A DNA stretch of 11,622 bases from Profundicola sp964553105 (GTDB lineage Bacteria > Bacteroidota > Bacteroidia > Flavobacteriales > Weeksellaceae), in NCBI GenBank assembly GCA_964553105.1, contig CAZKJO010000054.1, positions 1 to 11,622 of the forward strand. Direction: 5' to 3'. Position numbers and translations under genes: made by a program. Under the pieces are notes generated by a model, which was given only the letters and a program-made list of their open reading frames with translations, did not search any database and was not told the DNA's origin. How positions within the stretch are numbered: position 1 is the stretch's first letter; every line of letters starts with the position of its first letter. Positions 1-7,940 of this stretch are shown here, piece after piece.

Positions 1-119
1 ACACCTAGGATAGTGTTACCGGTTAAGCCCATAGAATAGCGTTTCAGACAAATTCCGGTGAAATTTGCACCTAAGATTCCCATCAAAATTCCTGCTAATG
101 AAATAAATGAAGCTATCAT
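1..119 (-). CDS. Small integral membrane protein, N-terminal part only (runs off left edge)
   Basis: The frame opens with ATG at 119 and stays open to the window edge, about 39 codons. It starts MIASFISLAGILMGILG and continues with KRYSMGLTGNTILGV. The first ~17 residues form a hydrophobic helix. The GNTILGV stretch resembles the glycine-rich 'GN-S/T-I-x-G' segment of small two-helix membrane proteins common in Bacteroidota; that resemblance is from memory and is not a family assignment. The start lies 11 nt after the cydB stop with AAAGATT just upstream, so it is probably the third gene of the cydAB operon. It does not resemble CydX, the small bd-oxidase subunit that often occupies this position. 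Function unknown. Confidence 0.6.
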   Translation of the reverse strand, partial: MIASFISLAGILMGILGANFTGICLKRYSMGLTGNTILG

Positions 120-130
120 TTTAATCTTTT

Positions 131-1204
131 TTAATGTCCATAATCCATGTTATCAATTTTTCCACCCAATAACCTTTTTTGGACAATAGCATAAATGATT
201 GCTAAAATTAGAGCAAGAATACCCCAATATACTGCTACGGATAGTCCATAAGCTGCAGCTGATGTGTTATAAATAGTTAATGGTCCATTTAAGTCATTCG
301 TGGATGGTAGAATAGCCGGGAAAATAGAGGCTAGAGTAGATGTAATTCCACCTACAATTAATAAACTTGAGAATATAAAAGGGTAGAGGTCGCTTTTTGA
401 TTTTTTTCTAAAGAATAATCCTATCAACCCTGTAATGTATATCACTGGGAAAACAATCAAATAAGGACGATCTATGAAATTTTCAAAGATATTAGGGTTC
501 ACAAATTGCCAAATGAAAAGTGAGGAAATTGTTAGTCCAACCAATGCCATATTTAATCTAAAGACAACTCTTTTTAGTTTTTTATTTATGCTAGAATTAG
601 TTTTAAGAATAATCCAATTGGCACCATGAATTGATAAGGTAATAACAGAGATTATACCAATGATGATTGTAAACCAATCAATTACGCCTGGTGTTTCACT
701 TAGTGGACTAAAGCTGCTGTTCCACAAAGGCAAGAAAAAGAAATGAGCCTCATGTAAGGCTTCACCATCTTGTGTTTCTCCTAAATTAACGCCACGAACT
801 ATATTGCCAAGGGCAATCCCGAAGAATAATGCTAGAAGTAAACTAGAAACGCCAAAGGATTTATCCCAAATGGCTTTCCACATTTGAAAAGGAAATTGAT
901 TTCTAAATTCTAATCCAATGGCTCTGAATATTATCAGCCATAAAACAATGATTAATGGTAGATAAAAACCACTAAATATGGAAGCATAAAAAGTTGGGAA
1001 AGCCATGAATAACAATCCTCCCGCAGCCACTAGCCAAACCTCATTAGAATCCCAAAACAAGCCGGCGGCTTTGGCAACTACTTCTTTATCTTTTTCCTCT
1101 TTTGCATGAAATAAATGTATAATTCCTGTTCCGAAATCATAACCATCTAAAACGAAAAATATGGTGAGAACAGCTACTATAATAATATACCAAAAAATCT
1201 CCAT
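131..1204 (-). CDS. cydB: Cytochrome bd oxidase subunit II
   Basis: CydB is the second membrane subunit of the quinol oxidase cytochrome bd. It stabilises the haem-bearing CydA and belongs in the cytoplasmic membrane. The protein is 357 residues (E. coli 379), almost entirely hydrophobic helices. It carries the family signatures DGYDFG (20-25) and FWDSNEVWLV (50-59), then GGLLFMAFP and FRAIGLEFR (93-101). Asp23 and Asp52 match E. coli CydB Asp29 and Asp58. The ATG start lies 2 nt after the cydA stop, so the two are co-transcribed and probably translationally coupled. The gene looks intact. Confidence 0.97.
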   Translation of the reverse strand: MEIFWYIIIVAVLTIFFVLDGYDFGTGIIHLFHAKEEKDKEVVAKAAGLFWDSNEVWLVAAGGLLFMAFPTFYASIFSGFYLPLIIVLWLIIFRAIGLEFRNQFPFQMWKAIWDKSFGVSSLLLALFFGIALGNIVRGVNLGETQDGEALHEAHFFFLPLWNSSFSPLSETPGVIDWFTIIIGIISVITLSIHGANWIILKTNSSINKKLKRVVFRLNMALVGLTISSLFIWQFVNPNIFENFIDRPYLIVFPVIYITGLIGLFFRKKSKSDLYPFIFSSLLIVGGITSTLASIFPAILPSTNDLNGPLTIYNTSAAAYGLSVAVYWGILALILAIIYAIVQKRLLGGKIDNMDYGH

Positions 1205-1206
1205 AA

Positions 1207-2538
1207 TTAATGATTTTGAGTTTTAGGGCCTGCGTAAATAGTTTTACCAACCAATAATAAAAACAATAAGCCAAGTAGCATATACAAGCCTACAAAGCCT
1301 AATAATGTGAATAATGTATTACCTGAAGATACGGTTGGCGATATGCCGTCGCTTGTTCGCAATAAGCCGTAGACCAACCAAGGCTGTCTTCCTAGTTCTG
1401 CAGTATACCAACCGGTAATATTGGCGATATAAGGAAATGGAACCAAGAACATAATCGTCCACAAAAGAGGTTTCATTTTATAGAGTTTATCTTTCCATAA
1501 AAAGAAAGCCGCCAGAACCATTACGCCAATAAAGATGGTACCCAATCCCACCATGATATGATAGGCATAATAAAGTGCAGGAATATTATCTGGAAGCACA
1601 TCGTCTTCAAACTGATCCATTCCTGGAATTTGCTGGTTCCAGTCTTGATATGTTAAAAAGCTTAATACATTAGGTACAGCGATTTTATTATCCAATTTCT
1701 TTTCTACCATGTTGGGCTGCCCGATCAAAACAATCTCAGCACCAGCTTCTTCTGTTTCAAAAATCCCTTCCATTGCCGCAAATGCAGCAGGTTGATATTT
1801 TGCCACGTTTTTAGCGTTCCAATCTCCCGTGGGGAAGGCCACCAGAATACTAGAAATTAGTCCGAAAATAACTCCAGTTTTTAAGAATAATTTCCCATGT
1901 TCAACATGCTTATTTCTGAGGATGTACAAAGCCCCGATACTCGCTACCACAAAAGCAGAAGTCACCACAGAAGCAAATTGATTGTGTAGGAAAGCTGGTA
2001 ATAACCATGGATTTGTGAATAATTCTGAAAAATTATTTAATACAAACTTTCCATTATCTAAAATTTCATAACCGACCGGATGTTGCATCCACGCATTGGT
2101 AGCGAGAATAAACCAACCACTTAGCCAGGAGCCTAAAAAGACCAAAAATCCTGTGAGTAAATGAAGCCGTTGGCCCATTAATTTTTCGCCAAAAATGAAT
2201 AATGCTAAAAAAGAAGATTCAAGTACAAACGAAAACATGCCCTCCATGGCGAGCGTTTGTCCGATAATACTTCCCGTGAGCTCGGAGAATTTGGCCCAAT
2301 TTGTTCCAAATTGAAACTCCATCGGGATTCCGGTTACAACACCCATGGTGAAATTGATGGCAAAAATCTTCATGAAGAACTTTGCTGCATCGTTGTACTT
2401 CTCTAAGTTGGTTCGTAAATAATTCCACTTAAAATAAACTACCATCAGAGACAATCCCATGGTGAGCTGTGGAAAAATATAGTGAAAGGTAATAGTGAAT
2501 GCGAATTGCAGTCTATCGTAGAAAATTAAATCTTCCAT
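1207..2538 (-). CDS. cydA: Cytochrome bd oxidase subunit I, short Q-loop type
   Basis: CydA oxidises quinol and reduces O2 to water without pumping protons; it carries haems b558, b595 and d. At 443 residues it is shorter than E. coli CydA (522), as expected for the short-Q-loop class. Haem ligands are visible: His19 (TFHYIFPQLT), His185 (PAFLHNQFAS) and Met329 (HIMVGLG). Glu99 and Glu107 of the haem pocket and proton path are in AMEGMFSFVLES. GRQPW is at 383-387. In the Q-loop Glu257 is kept (QPAAFAAMEG), but the E. coli quinol-site Lys252 is Ala here. The ATG start has no clear Shine-Dalgarno. The gene heads a cydA-cydB-small membrane protein operon, and menaquinol is the likely donor given the lineage (inference). 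Confidence 0.98.
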   Translation of the reverse strand: MEDLIFYDRLQFAFTITFHYIFPQLTMGLSLMVVYFKWNYLRTNLEKYNDAAKFFMKIFAINFTMGVVTGIPMEFQFGTNWAKFSELTGSIIGQTLAMEGMFSFVLESSFLALFIFGEKLMGQRLHLLTGFLVFLGSWLSGWFILATNAWMQHPVGYEILDNGKFVLNNFSELFTNPWLLPAFLHNQFASVVTSAFVVASIGALYILRNKHVEHGKLFLKTGVIFGLISSILVAFPTGDWNAKNVAKYQPAAFAAMEGIFETEEAGAEIVLIGQPNMVEKKLDNKIAVPNVLSFLTYQDWNQQIPGMDQFEDDVLPDNIPALYYAYHIMVGLGTIFIGVMVLAAFFLWKDKLYKMKPLLWTIMFLVPFPYIANITGWYTAELGRQPWLVYGLLRTSDGISPTVSSGNTLFTLLGFVGLYMLLGLLFLLLVGKTIYAGPKTQNH

Positions 2539-2552
2539 ATATAGTAATATAG

Positions 2553-2562
2553 TTTGTACAAA
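2553..2562. promoter_or_regulatory. Perfect 10-bp palindrome just upstream of cydA
   Basis: TTTGTACAAA is a perfect palindrome 14 nt before the cydA start codon, inside the 62-nt gap between the dehydrogenase stub and cydA. It could be an operator or part of the cydA promoter. No clean TAnnTTTG box was found next to it, and in A+T-rich DNA a single 10-mer palindrome may be chance. Recorded as a position to test. Confidence 0.25.
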
Positions 2563-2600
2563 AGTCTAAAACAGGTCGATTCCTTTAAATAAAAACATTC

Positions 2601-2762
2601 TTAAAGTTTGTGTATCTTACTGTTATGCATAACTCCGCCACCTGCTATTTCTTGTGAATAATCGGCAATGATACGCTGCTTGTCTTTTTGGACTTTTGCA
2701 CATGCAGTTCCTATTCCTCCAGCTCCACCTGTGATTACAATTAAATCTTTTTGACTTTTCAT
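2601..2762 (-). pseudogene. Remnant of a short-chain dehydrogenase/reductase (SDR)
   Basis: A 53-codon frame starts with ATG at 2762 and ends in TAA at 2601-2603. It begins MKSQKDLIVITGGAGGIG, the first beta strand plus the TGxxxGIG dinucleotide-binding loop of SDR enzymes (residues 11-18). TACAK and then RIIADYSQEI follow, the latter fitting the second beta strand with its Asp. The catalytic Ser-Tyr-Lys region is missing, where a full SDR has about 250 residues. The last residues, GGGVMHN onward, could be the end of an SDR (these often finish with a DGGV-type motif), so the gene may be two ends joined across a large internal deletion; that part is inference. It lies 62 nt upstream of cydA on the same strand and its stub may contain the cydA promoter. 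A product from it could not be an active dehydrogenase. Confidence 0.7.
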
Positions 2763-2898
2763 ATGCTATTAAATTTACCTATAAAGTTAGCAATATAAAA
2801 TGTCTTATATGTGATTTATGCTACTTAAAACTAATGATAAGGTTCATATTAAATGAGTAATTGATTTCAACGAGCATGATTTTAAATACAAGCTTGAT

Positions 2899-3363
2899 TT
2901 ACTTAATTGGTTTATGTTTAAGTTGCAATGCCGTGAAGAAGTTTCTCAAATATTGATCTAATAAAGGACGATAAGACTTGTGATTAGCATTTCGGAAAAA
3001 TGCACTTAATTCATGGCTGCTTAATTTTCGATCTACTGAATCAAAAAGCTCTAAAATATCATCTGATGGCAAGTTTAAAGCGATTTTCATCTTCTTTAAA
3101 ATCATATTATTACTCAGCGGATCTTCTGGTTTTGGTATTGGGCCTTCTCGTTTTCCGCGGTTTTCTATGATTAAACCATTTAAAAATATAGCTAATTCCC
3201 TATCTGTTAGCTTAACATACATAGGATCATCGTCTTTTTTCAACCAATCGCTAACCGAGGATCTATCGACCTCATATTCAGCTAAATTGAAAAGCTCAAT
3301 CATTTTTGTATCGCTAAAATCATATATGTAGCGGATTTTCCTAAGTATTTCGTTGTTTGTCAT
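2899..3363 (-). CDS. yehS: YehS-like DUF1456 protein
   Basis: This 154-residue protein matches E. coli YehS (156 residues) along its length as I recall it. It has two copies of the DUF1456 unit. The first covers about residues 3-70, with NNEILRKIRY, VSDWLKKDDD and FLNGLIIENRGKREG. The second covers about 84-148, with SNNMILKKMKIAL, DDILELFD and DQYLRNFF. It is soluble and predicted cytoplasmic, with no signal peptide. The biochemical role of the family is unknown. ATG at 3363 is the natural start because homology begins at once. The stop of the patatin gene lies 69 nt upstream, so the two could be co-transcribed. The 136-nt gap downstream contains nothing I recognise. Confidence 0.92.
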   Translation of the reverse strand: MTNNEILRKIRYIYDFSDTKMIELFNLAEYEVDRSSVSDWLKKDDDPMYVKLTDRELAIFLNGLIIENRGKREGPIPKPEDPLSNNMILKKMKIALNLPSDDILELFDSVDRKLSSHELSAFFRNANHKSYRPLLDQYLRNFFTALQLKHKPIK

Positions 3364-3432
3364 GAGCTATAATTTAAGCGATGTTCTAGATATTGGAAAG
3401 GTATTAAAAATGATTTAAATGAGAGGAGTTCT

Positions 3433-5766
3433 CTATCTATGAAAATGGAATCCAACCCCAAAGTAAACTCTGGTTTTCTCAACAGCATTCACCCAGGAAA
3501 GATCAAAATTAACAGGTCCTAATATTGATTTATAACCAACATTTAAACCTGAAGAGAAAATAAAACTTGGAGTGTCTGCGTCAGCCCAACGACCTTTAGT
3601 GTTTAGAATGTTCGATAAATAATTGCTAAAATCTTTAAATCCTACGGTTGCAAAGTCAGCATGTGGAATGATATAAATTTTAGGACTGATATTATACTGT
3701 AATCCAACATTAATTTTAGAAAACTGAGTTACCATTAATTCTGATTCGTTCAAACCAGGAAAAATAAAACTATCGCTGATTGGATTTATTTGATTTCCAC
3801 CTAATAGATATTTTGCACCAATGGCATAATCTGAGAAAGAAATATGATTGGGCTTATTATCATCCATGAAAGTATAATTACCAGAAATTCCAAATATTCC
3901 TGTTGTAGCTGAAGAGAGGCGCACACGTTTTTCGTAATTAGCTCCTAACTTAAAGAATTGACTAGTAGAACCGTCTTGGGTTGGGTTTTCTGGACTCGTA
4001 TATTGAACAAAGATTTTATTGTAAAAAGATCGACTAGCATTAGCCGTGAAAAATGCACCTTGTGTCGCATATTGTGCCTCGTCTAGTGTATTGTAATAGT
4101 AATGTGCGCTAAGTTGAACCGACTCATAACGGTACTTTCTTAAGCCATAAACATTATCATTAAAATCAGGATCTACTCTTGGTTTTAATTTTGAATTCTG
4201 GTACTTAACTCCGAATCCAACATAATTTTTCATAGAGTTCAAGTTGCGATTCACTTGATTGTCAATATCAAAATAACGATATCGCACATCATCTACTTCT
4301 TCTCCCGAGATAAAGATTTTTTGATTCAATCTTTGTCCCATAAATTGAGATTGCCACCACCAATTTCTATCACCACCGAAATTTTTCTGATGTTGGATTT
4401 TCATTCGAGGCTGTTCGGCAATATCTAGGGTAATCATCGAACGAGAAGCTGCACCTAAAATGTTACGTCCGGTATAATTAGCCAAAATCCCAACACCATG
4501 GAAGTCGTCATAATGCAAAGCTCCTTTGATTTGGTGTTTAGATCTTTCATAACCAGTTAATTCAATTCCTAATTTACCATTTTCAAAAGTGGGTCCGAAG
4601 ACAATCTGATCAAAAATAGTGGTTCCCATAGCTCGATTAATCCCATCAATAATTTCTTGTCTAGAATATTCTTCGTGCGTTCTAATATTAGTTCTTGCTT
4701 CTACTAGCGCCCTATTGGTACTACTGATGTTTTTATAAATGATGGTGTCTAAAACAAAAGTTTCACTAACGTCGGGAAGTTTAATTTTTCTCTGCTCATA
4801 GTTTTTTAGTCGTTCGGCTAGTTCAACTAAAGCATCGATATTTTCTGACACAGCAACTTTACCATCAATATAAATTTGTTTACTTTTTTGGAAATCAGCG
4901 GTAGAACCACTTAAATGTGGTGTGTGATCCAATAAAATATCGCATAATTCGCGGTTTTTTGGATTTTTTAAATTACTACTCAACATGGCCGCTTGGAATA
5001 GCAGAGTAGAGATGTTTTCTAACTCATCTTTTCCTTGCATACCATCTCCCACATCGCTTCCAATGATAATATCTGCGCCCATTTCTTTGGCTACATCAAC
5101 TGGGAAGTTATTTAATAATCCACCATCTACTAAAAGTGTTTCTTTGTAGGGAACCGGTGAAAATGCCCCTGGAATCGACATACTTGCGCGCATTGCAAAT
5201 GAGAGATCTCCATCTTTCAAAATCAATTCTCGTCCATTAACAATATCTGTTGCTATCGCTCTATAGGGAATTTGCAATTTATCAAAATCGTCAATCTGAT
5301 AACTGGGGAATGAAATATCTGAAATGAATTGTCTAAGATTTTGATCGTTGAGTAGTGATTGGCCTATTTGCACTTTACCTTTTTCCCAACTTAATTCAAC
5401 CAAATATTGATTGAATTCTGACTTTTCTTCCACACTTACATTTCTCAAAGAAACCTTACCGCCAATCAATTGATCCCATTTAATGGTTTTTGATATAGCA
5501 GCAATACTATCGCCCGAATAGCCCATAGAATAAAGACCTCCCACGATGCTTCCCATACTATTTCCAACCACTAAATCCGGAACAATCCCCAGCGAGTCTA
5601 GCGTTTGCAACAATGGGATGTGAGCCAATCCCTTAGCGCCACCGCCACTCAATACGAGAGCAACTTTTGGCTTTTTCTCTTGAGTTAATCCATGGATAGA
5701 AAACCCCATTAATATGAAAACTAATAAATAGCGAAAATTATCTTTAAAAATTGAAGATATGTGCAT
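3433..5766 (-). CDS. Patatin-like phospholipase with POTRA and outer-membrane beta-barrel
   Basis: This is an exported lipid hydrolase anchored by its own outer-membrane barrel, like PlpD and FplA (type Vd autotransporter architecture). I use ATG 5766, giving 777 residues, because it starts with a normal signal peptide (hydrophobic core about 12-24, cleavage near GLTQ). An in-frame ATG 20 codons upstream overlaps a likely -7 promoter box. The patatin domain covers about 33-245: oxyanion loop GGGAKG (41-46), nucleophile Ser70 in GNSMG, and catalytic Asp214 in VDGGLLNNFP. A linker follows to about 335, then a POTRA-like segment (about 336-415). The remaining ~360 residues alternate as barrel strands, ending in GVGFHFHR. 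Substrate unknown; phospholipase A activity is inferred from the family. Complete and without lesions. Confidence 0.93.
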   Translation of the reverse strand: MHISSIFKDNFRYLLVFILMGFSIHGLTQEKKPKVALVLSGGGAKGLAHIPLLQTLDSLGIVPDLVVGNSMGSIVGGLYSMGYSGDSIAAISKTIKWDQLIGGKVSLRNVSVEEKSEFNQYLVELSWEKGKVQIGQSLLNDQNLRQFISDISFPSYQIDDFDKLQIPYRAIATDIVNGRELILKDGDLSFAMRASMSIPGAFSPVPYKETLLVDGGLLNNFPVDVAKEMGADIIIGSDVGDGMQGKDELENISTLLFQAAMLSSNLKNPKNRELCDILLDHTPHLSGSTADFQKSKQIYIDGKVAVSENIDALVELAERLKNYEQRKIKLPDVSETFVLDTIIYKNISSTNRALVEARTNIRTHEEYSRQEIIDGINRAMGTTIFDQIVFGPTFENGKLGIELTGYERSKHQIKGALHYDDFHGVGILANYTGRNILGAASRSMITLDIAEQPRMKIQHQKNFGGDRNWWWQSQFMGQRLNQKIFISGEEVDDVRYRYFDIDNQVNRNLNSMKNYVGFGVKYQNSKLKPRVDPDFNDNVYGLRKYRYESVQLSAHYYYNTLDEAQYATQGAFFTANASRSFYNKIFVQYTSPENPTQDGSTSQFFKLGANYEKRVRLSSATTGIFGISGNYTFMDDNKPNHISFSDYAIGAKYLLGGNQINPISDSFIFPGLNESELMVTQFSKINVGLQYNISPKIYIIPHADFATVGFKDFSNYLSNILNTKGRWADADTPSFIFSSGLNVGYKSILGPVNFDLSWVNAVEKTRVYFGVGFHFHR

Positions 5767-5823
5767 AATTCGTTTAACTAAATTATAACTTAATAAAAAT
5801 GAGATGTAAATACTAATAGTTGA

Positions 5824-5831
5824 CAAAAATA
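5824..5831 (-). promoter_or_regulatory. Probable -7 box of the patatin gene promoter
   Basis: Read on the minus strand this is TATTTTTG, an exact match to the Bacteroidota -7 consensus TAnnTTTG. It lies 57 nt upstream of the chosen ATG at 5766. No clear TTG/TTTG -33 element was found at the usual ~19-nt spacing. The transcript would start at about 5817-5820, which excludes the in-frame ATG at 5826 as a start and supports 5766. Confidence 0.4.
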
Positions 5832-6028
5832 CGCATTAAGTTTATTAATAAGTAGAGTATTTATTCTTGAAATAAATAATCTTAAACAGAATAGAATCAG
5901 CATAGACTAGATATTTAGCACCTATTTTCTACACATTAAAATGCTGAAATTTGTGGTGCAACTATCGTCAAAATTCACATCAAATTTTTATTTAACACTG
6001 ATAAAATTAAAGAACTTTAACTTATTGA

Positions 6029-6544
6029 TTATTTGATTTTTGTGCGCTTTAGCATATCCGTTCCAAACATATCTTTCATGTCTTGAATCGATTTTTCTTT
6101 CTCGTTGCTAAAACTGTATTGAACAAGCCCGATAATAAAAACGAGCATAACGAAAGGAAAGATTAATAAAATAGGATTGGTATCCTGATTGAATACACCA
6201 ACGAGTGCCATGATGAGAGCAAAACTTACGAAACCCAATGCATAAATCAAGAATAAGATAGTTGATAACCTAAGTTTCATATCCATGGTGAGTTTGGTAT
6301 CTTCTGTGTCTTCCTGAATTTTTCCGATGATTTGAGGAGCGAAGGATTTTTTACCTATAACGATTCGCTGTAATTTAAATTCATCATTCTCAAAAGTACC
6401 TTCAAAAAGTTTTGTTTCTTTTTCTCTGGTAAAACTTAAAAAAACCTTCTTCTTCGGGCGAATATTCTCCGATAAAATATCACGAACTTCCTGTATGGTT
6501 AAATCCGTCTTTAATTCTATTTTTTCCGAGGGAATAAGTTTCAT
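6029..6544 (-). CDS. Hypothetical protein with two C-terminal transmembrane helices
   Basis: A complete 171-residue protein from ATG 6544 to TAA. The first ~88 residues are polar and cytosolic-looking, with KKKVFLSF, LFEGTFENDEFKLQR and SFAPQIIGKI. This pattern recalls a loosely conserved family of small Bacteroidota and cyanobacterial proteins of unknown role (from memory). Two hydrophobic helices follow at about 92-117 and 124-144, joined by a short NQDTNP turn. A charged tail (NEKEKSIQDMKDMFG) ends the protein. There is no signal peptide, so the N-terminal domain probably lies on one face of the cytoplasmic membrane. It stands alone: 262 nt of AT-rich DNA without a recognisable gene separates it from the patatin start, and the N gap lies upstream. 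Function unknown. Confidence 0.8.
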   Translation of the reverse strand: MKLIPSEKIELKTDLTIQEVRDILSENIRPKKKVFLSFTREKETKLFEGTFENDEFKLQRIVIGKKSFAPQIIGKIQEDTEDTKLTMDMKLRLSTILFLIYALGFVSFALIMALVGVFNQDTNPILLIFPFVMLVFIIGLVQYSFSNEKEKSIQDMKDMFGTDMLKRTKIK

Positions 6545-6652
6545 TCAGAGGCGTATTAAAGCTTGTCTATTAGCTAATTTAAGCAATTTATAACTAGCAA
6601 TGTTGATTTATAAGTTTATACACCAAAATCTTATAAATTACACTTAATCTTT

Positions 6653-6752
6653 NNNNNNNNNNNNNNNNNNNNNNNNNNNNNNNNNNNNNNNNNNNNNNNN
6701 NNNNNNNNNNNNNNNNNNNNNNNNNNNNNNNNNNNNNNNNNNNNNNNNNNNN
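6653..6752. other. Assembly gap of exactly 100 N
   Basis: A run of 100 N interrupts the 3' end of the FAD oxidoreductase gene. Exactly 100 is a conventional placeholder for a gap of unknown size, so the true distance and reading frame across it cannot be taken from this sequence. The TAA that appears to close the gene at 6644-6646 is in frame only if the gap is truly 100 nt. Confidence 0.98.
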
Positions 6753-7939
6753 ACTTCGCCAACTCTCAATTCGGGATCTTTACCTGGTATTTGTTGAGCT
6801 CCAAATAAAGGTGGCCCACCAATTTTAGCGGTATCAAAACTTGGAACAAATTTACTTATATAATTGATAGCGTTGATAGTTCGAAATTCAATTTCTTCGT
6901 CGGGCCATCCATTTTTTAGCTTGTCTTTAATATCTTCATTAAATTCAGGCTGAGCATCCTCTCTTTTCGATTTTACCAAACCGTTTTTGAATAAAGTAAT
7001 ATCGTTGGTCATTCCATGAATTTGATAGAAATCTCCAGAGTAGGGAGTAAGCTGAGCCATTCCATGTGGTGTGCCTCTTTCTCCGTGAAAAATCAACTCA
7101 GGAATCAAACCTTCTTGTGGTTGCCATTTAGAAACATAAGCCGCTTTAAACTCAATTAAACGCTCTACATTTAAATCTAAACTCTCGTCGAATTCACCAG
7201 TTTTAAAGCCAGAAGAATTCACCAAATAATTAACCTTATAAACTTTATCCTCTGTGCAGATTTCCCAATTATAATTTAAATTCTCTTTGCGAACATCTTT
7301 AATGTTTTGAATCTCCGTATTTAGTTTAAGATTCGTTTTATCCGACTTGAGCAAAGCTAATTGCGCTTGTGCACCTAATCTAAATAAATTCCAACCATAT
7401 TCTTGAACTAATACCACTGGCATTTTAAGCTTATCTACATCGATTAGCTTAATGGCGTTGCTCATCCATTCGTCGGGTGAGTTGGGGCGTATAAAGCTTG
7501 GGTTATTTTTAAGTTTTTTTAAATCCTCTGCGCTGTAAATTTTATAATAATCAGCCGGAGCGCCTAAAATTTCATTCATAGGATCTTCGTCGATAAGTTC
7601 TTGATAATAGCACACCAACATTTGTAATCGACGTTCAATATCTTCGAGGCTATATTTCTCAGTCTTAGGAACGCTAATGAATGTAGGGCGCTCATCTATA
7701 GATTGCGGGAATAATCGCGCCATATCTATCGATTGTTTCATCAAGAGCTTGCACTGCTCATCAGAAATTTCTGGATAAAGATTGCCACCTGCATGCAAAT
7801 GACAAAATGGAGGTCCGTTTACGACACTAGCTTTTTGCTCAAATAAAATATTTTCTACCCCAAGCTCAGCCAATTGAAGTGCGATGACTACACCCGAAAC
7901 GCCACCACCAATAATTCCTACATCAAAAATTTTATTCAT
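6753..7939 (-). CDS. FAD-dependent oxidoreductase (DAO-like), C-terminus lost in gap
   Basis: About 395 residues are visible. I chose ATG 7939 (MNKIFDVGIIGGGVSG): the FAD-binding strand then starts at residue 5, and the gene begins one base after the gph stop (TAATATG). A start 9 codons upstream would overlap gph by 26 nt. The Rossmann motif GGGVSG is at residues 11-16, with Glu34 (LFEQ) placed to bind the FAD ribose. HLHAGGNLYPEIS follows at 47-59. VNYLVNSSGFKTG in mid-protein looks like the second FAD-contacting strand, and GGPPLFGAQQIPG near the visible end fits a late FAD segment. Overall it resembles the D-amino-acid oxidase-like superfamily. Substrate unknown. It is co-transcribed with gph, and the 3' end is undetermined because of the 100-N gap. 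Confidence 0.85.
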
Positions 7940-7940
7940 A

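Noticed and set aside
2219..2428. Open frame of 69 codons in another frame within cydA
   Set aside because: It overlaps strongly conserved cydA coding sequence, has no family features and no promoter of its own.
3421..3436. AGAG...CTCT near the 3' end of the patatin gene as a terminator
   Set aside because: Only a 4-bp stem with no T-run.
5767..5826. Upstream start extending the patatin protein by 20 residues (MSTISIYISF...)
   Set aside because: It overlaps the likely -7 promoter box and would put a second hydrophobic segment before a normal signal peptide. ATG 5766 fits better.
5941..6036. Plus-strand 31-codon frame starting MLKFVVQLSSK
   Set aside because: Short, overlaps the 3' end of the minus-strand gene at 6029, and has no promoter, start signal or family resemblance. 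Likely chance in AT-rich DNA.
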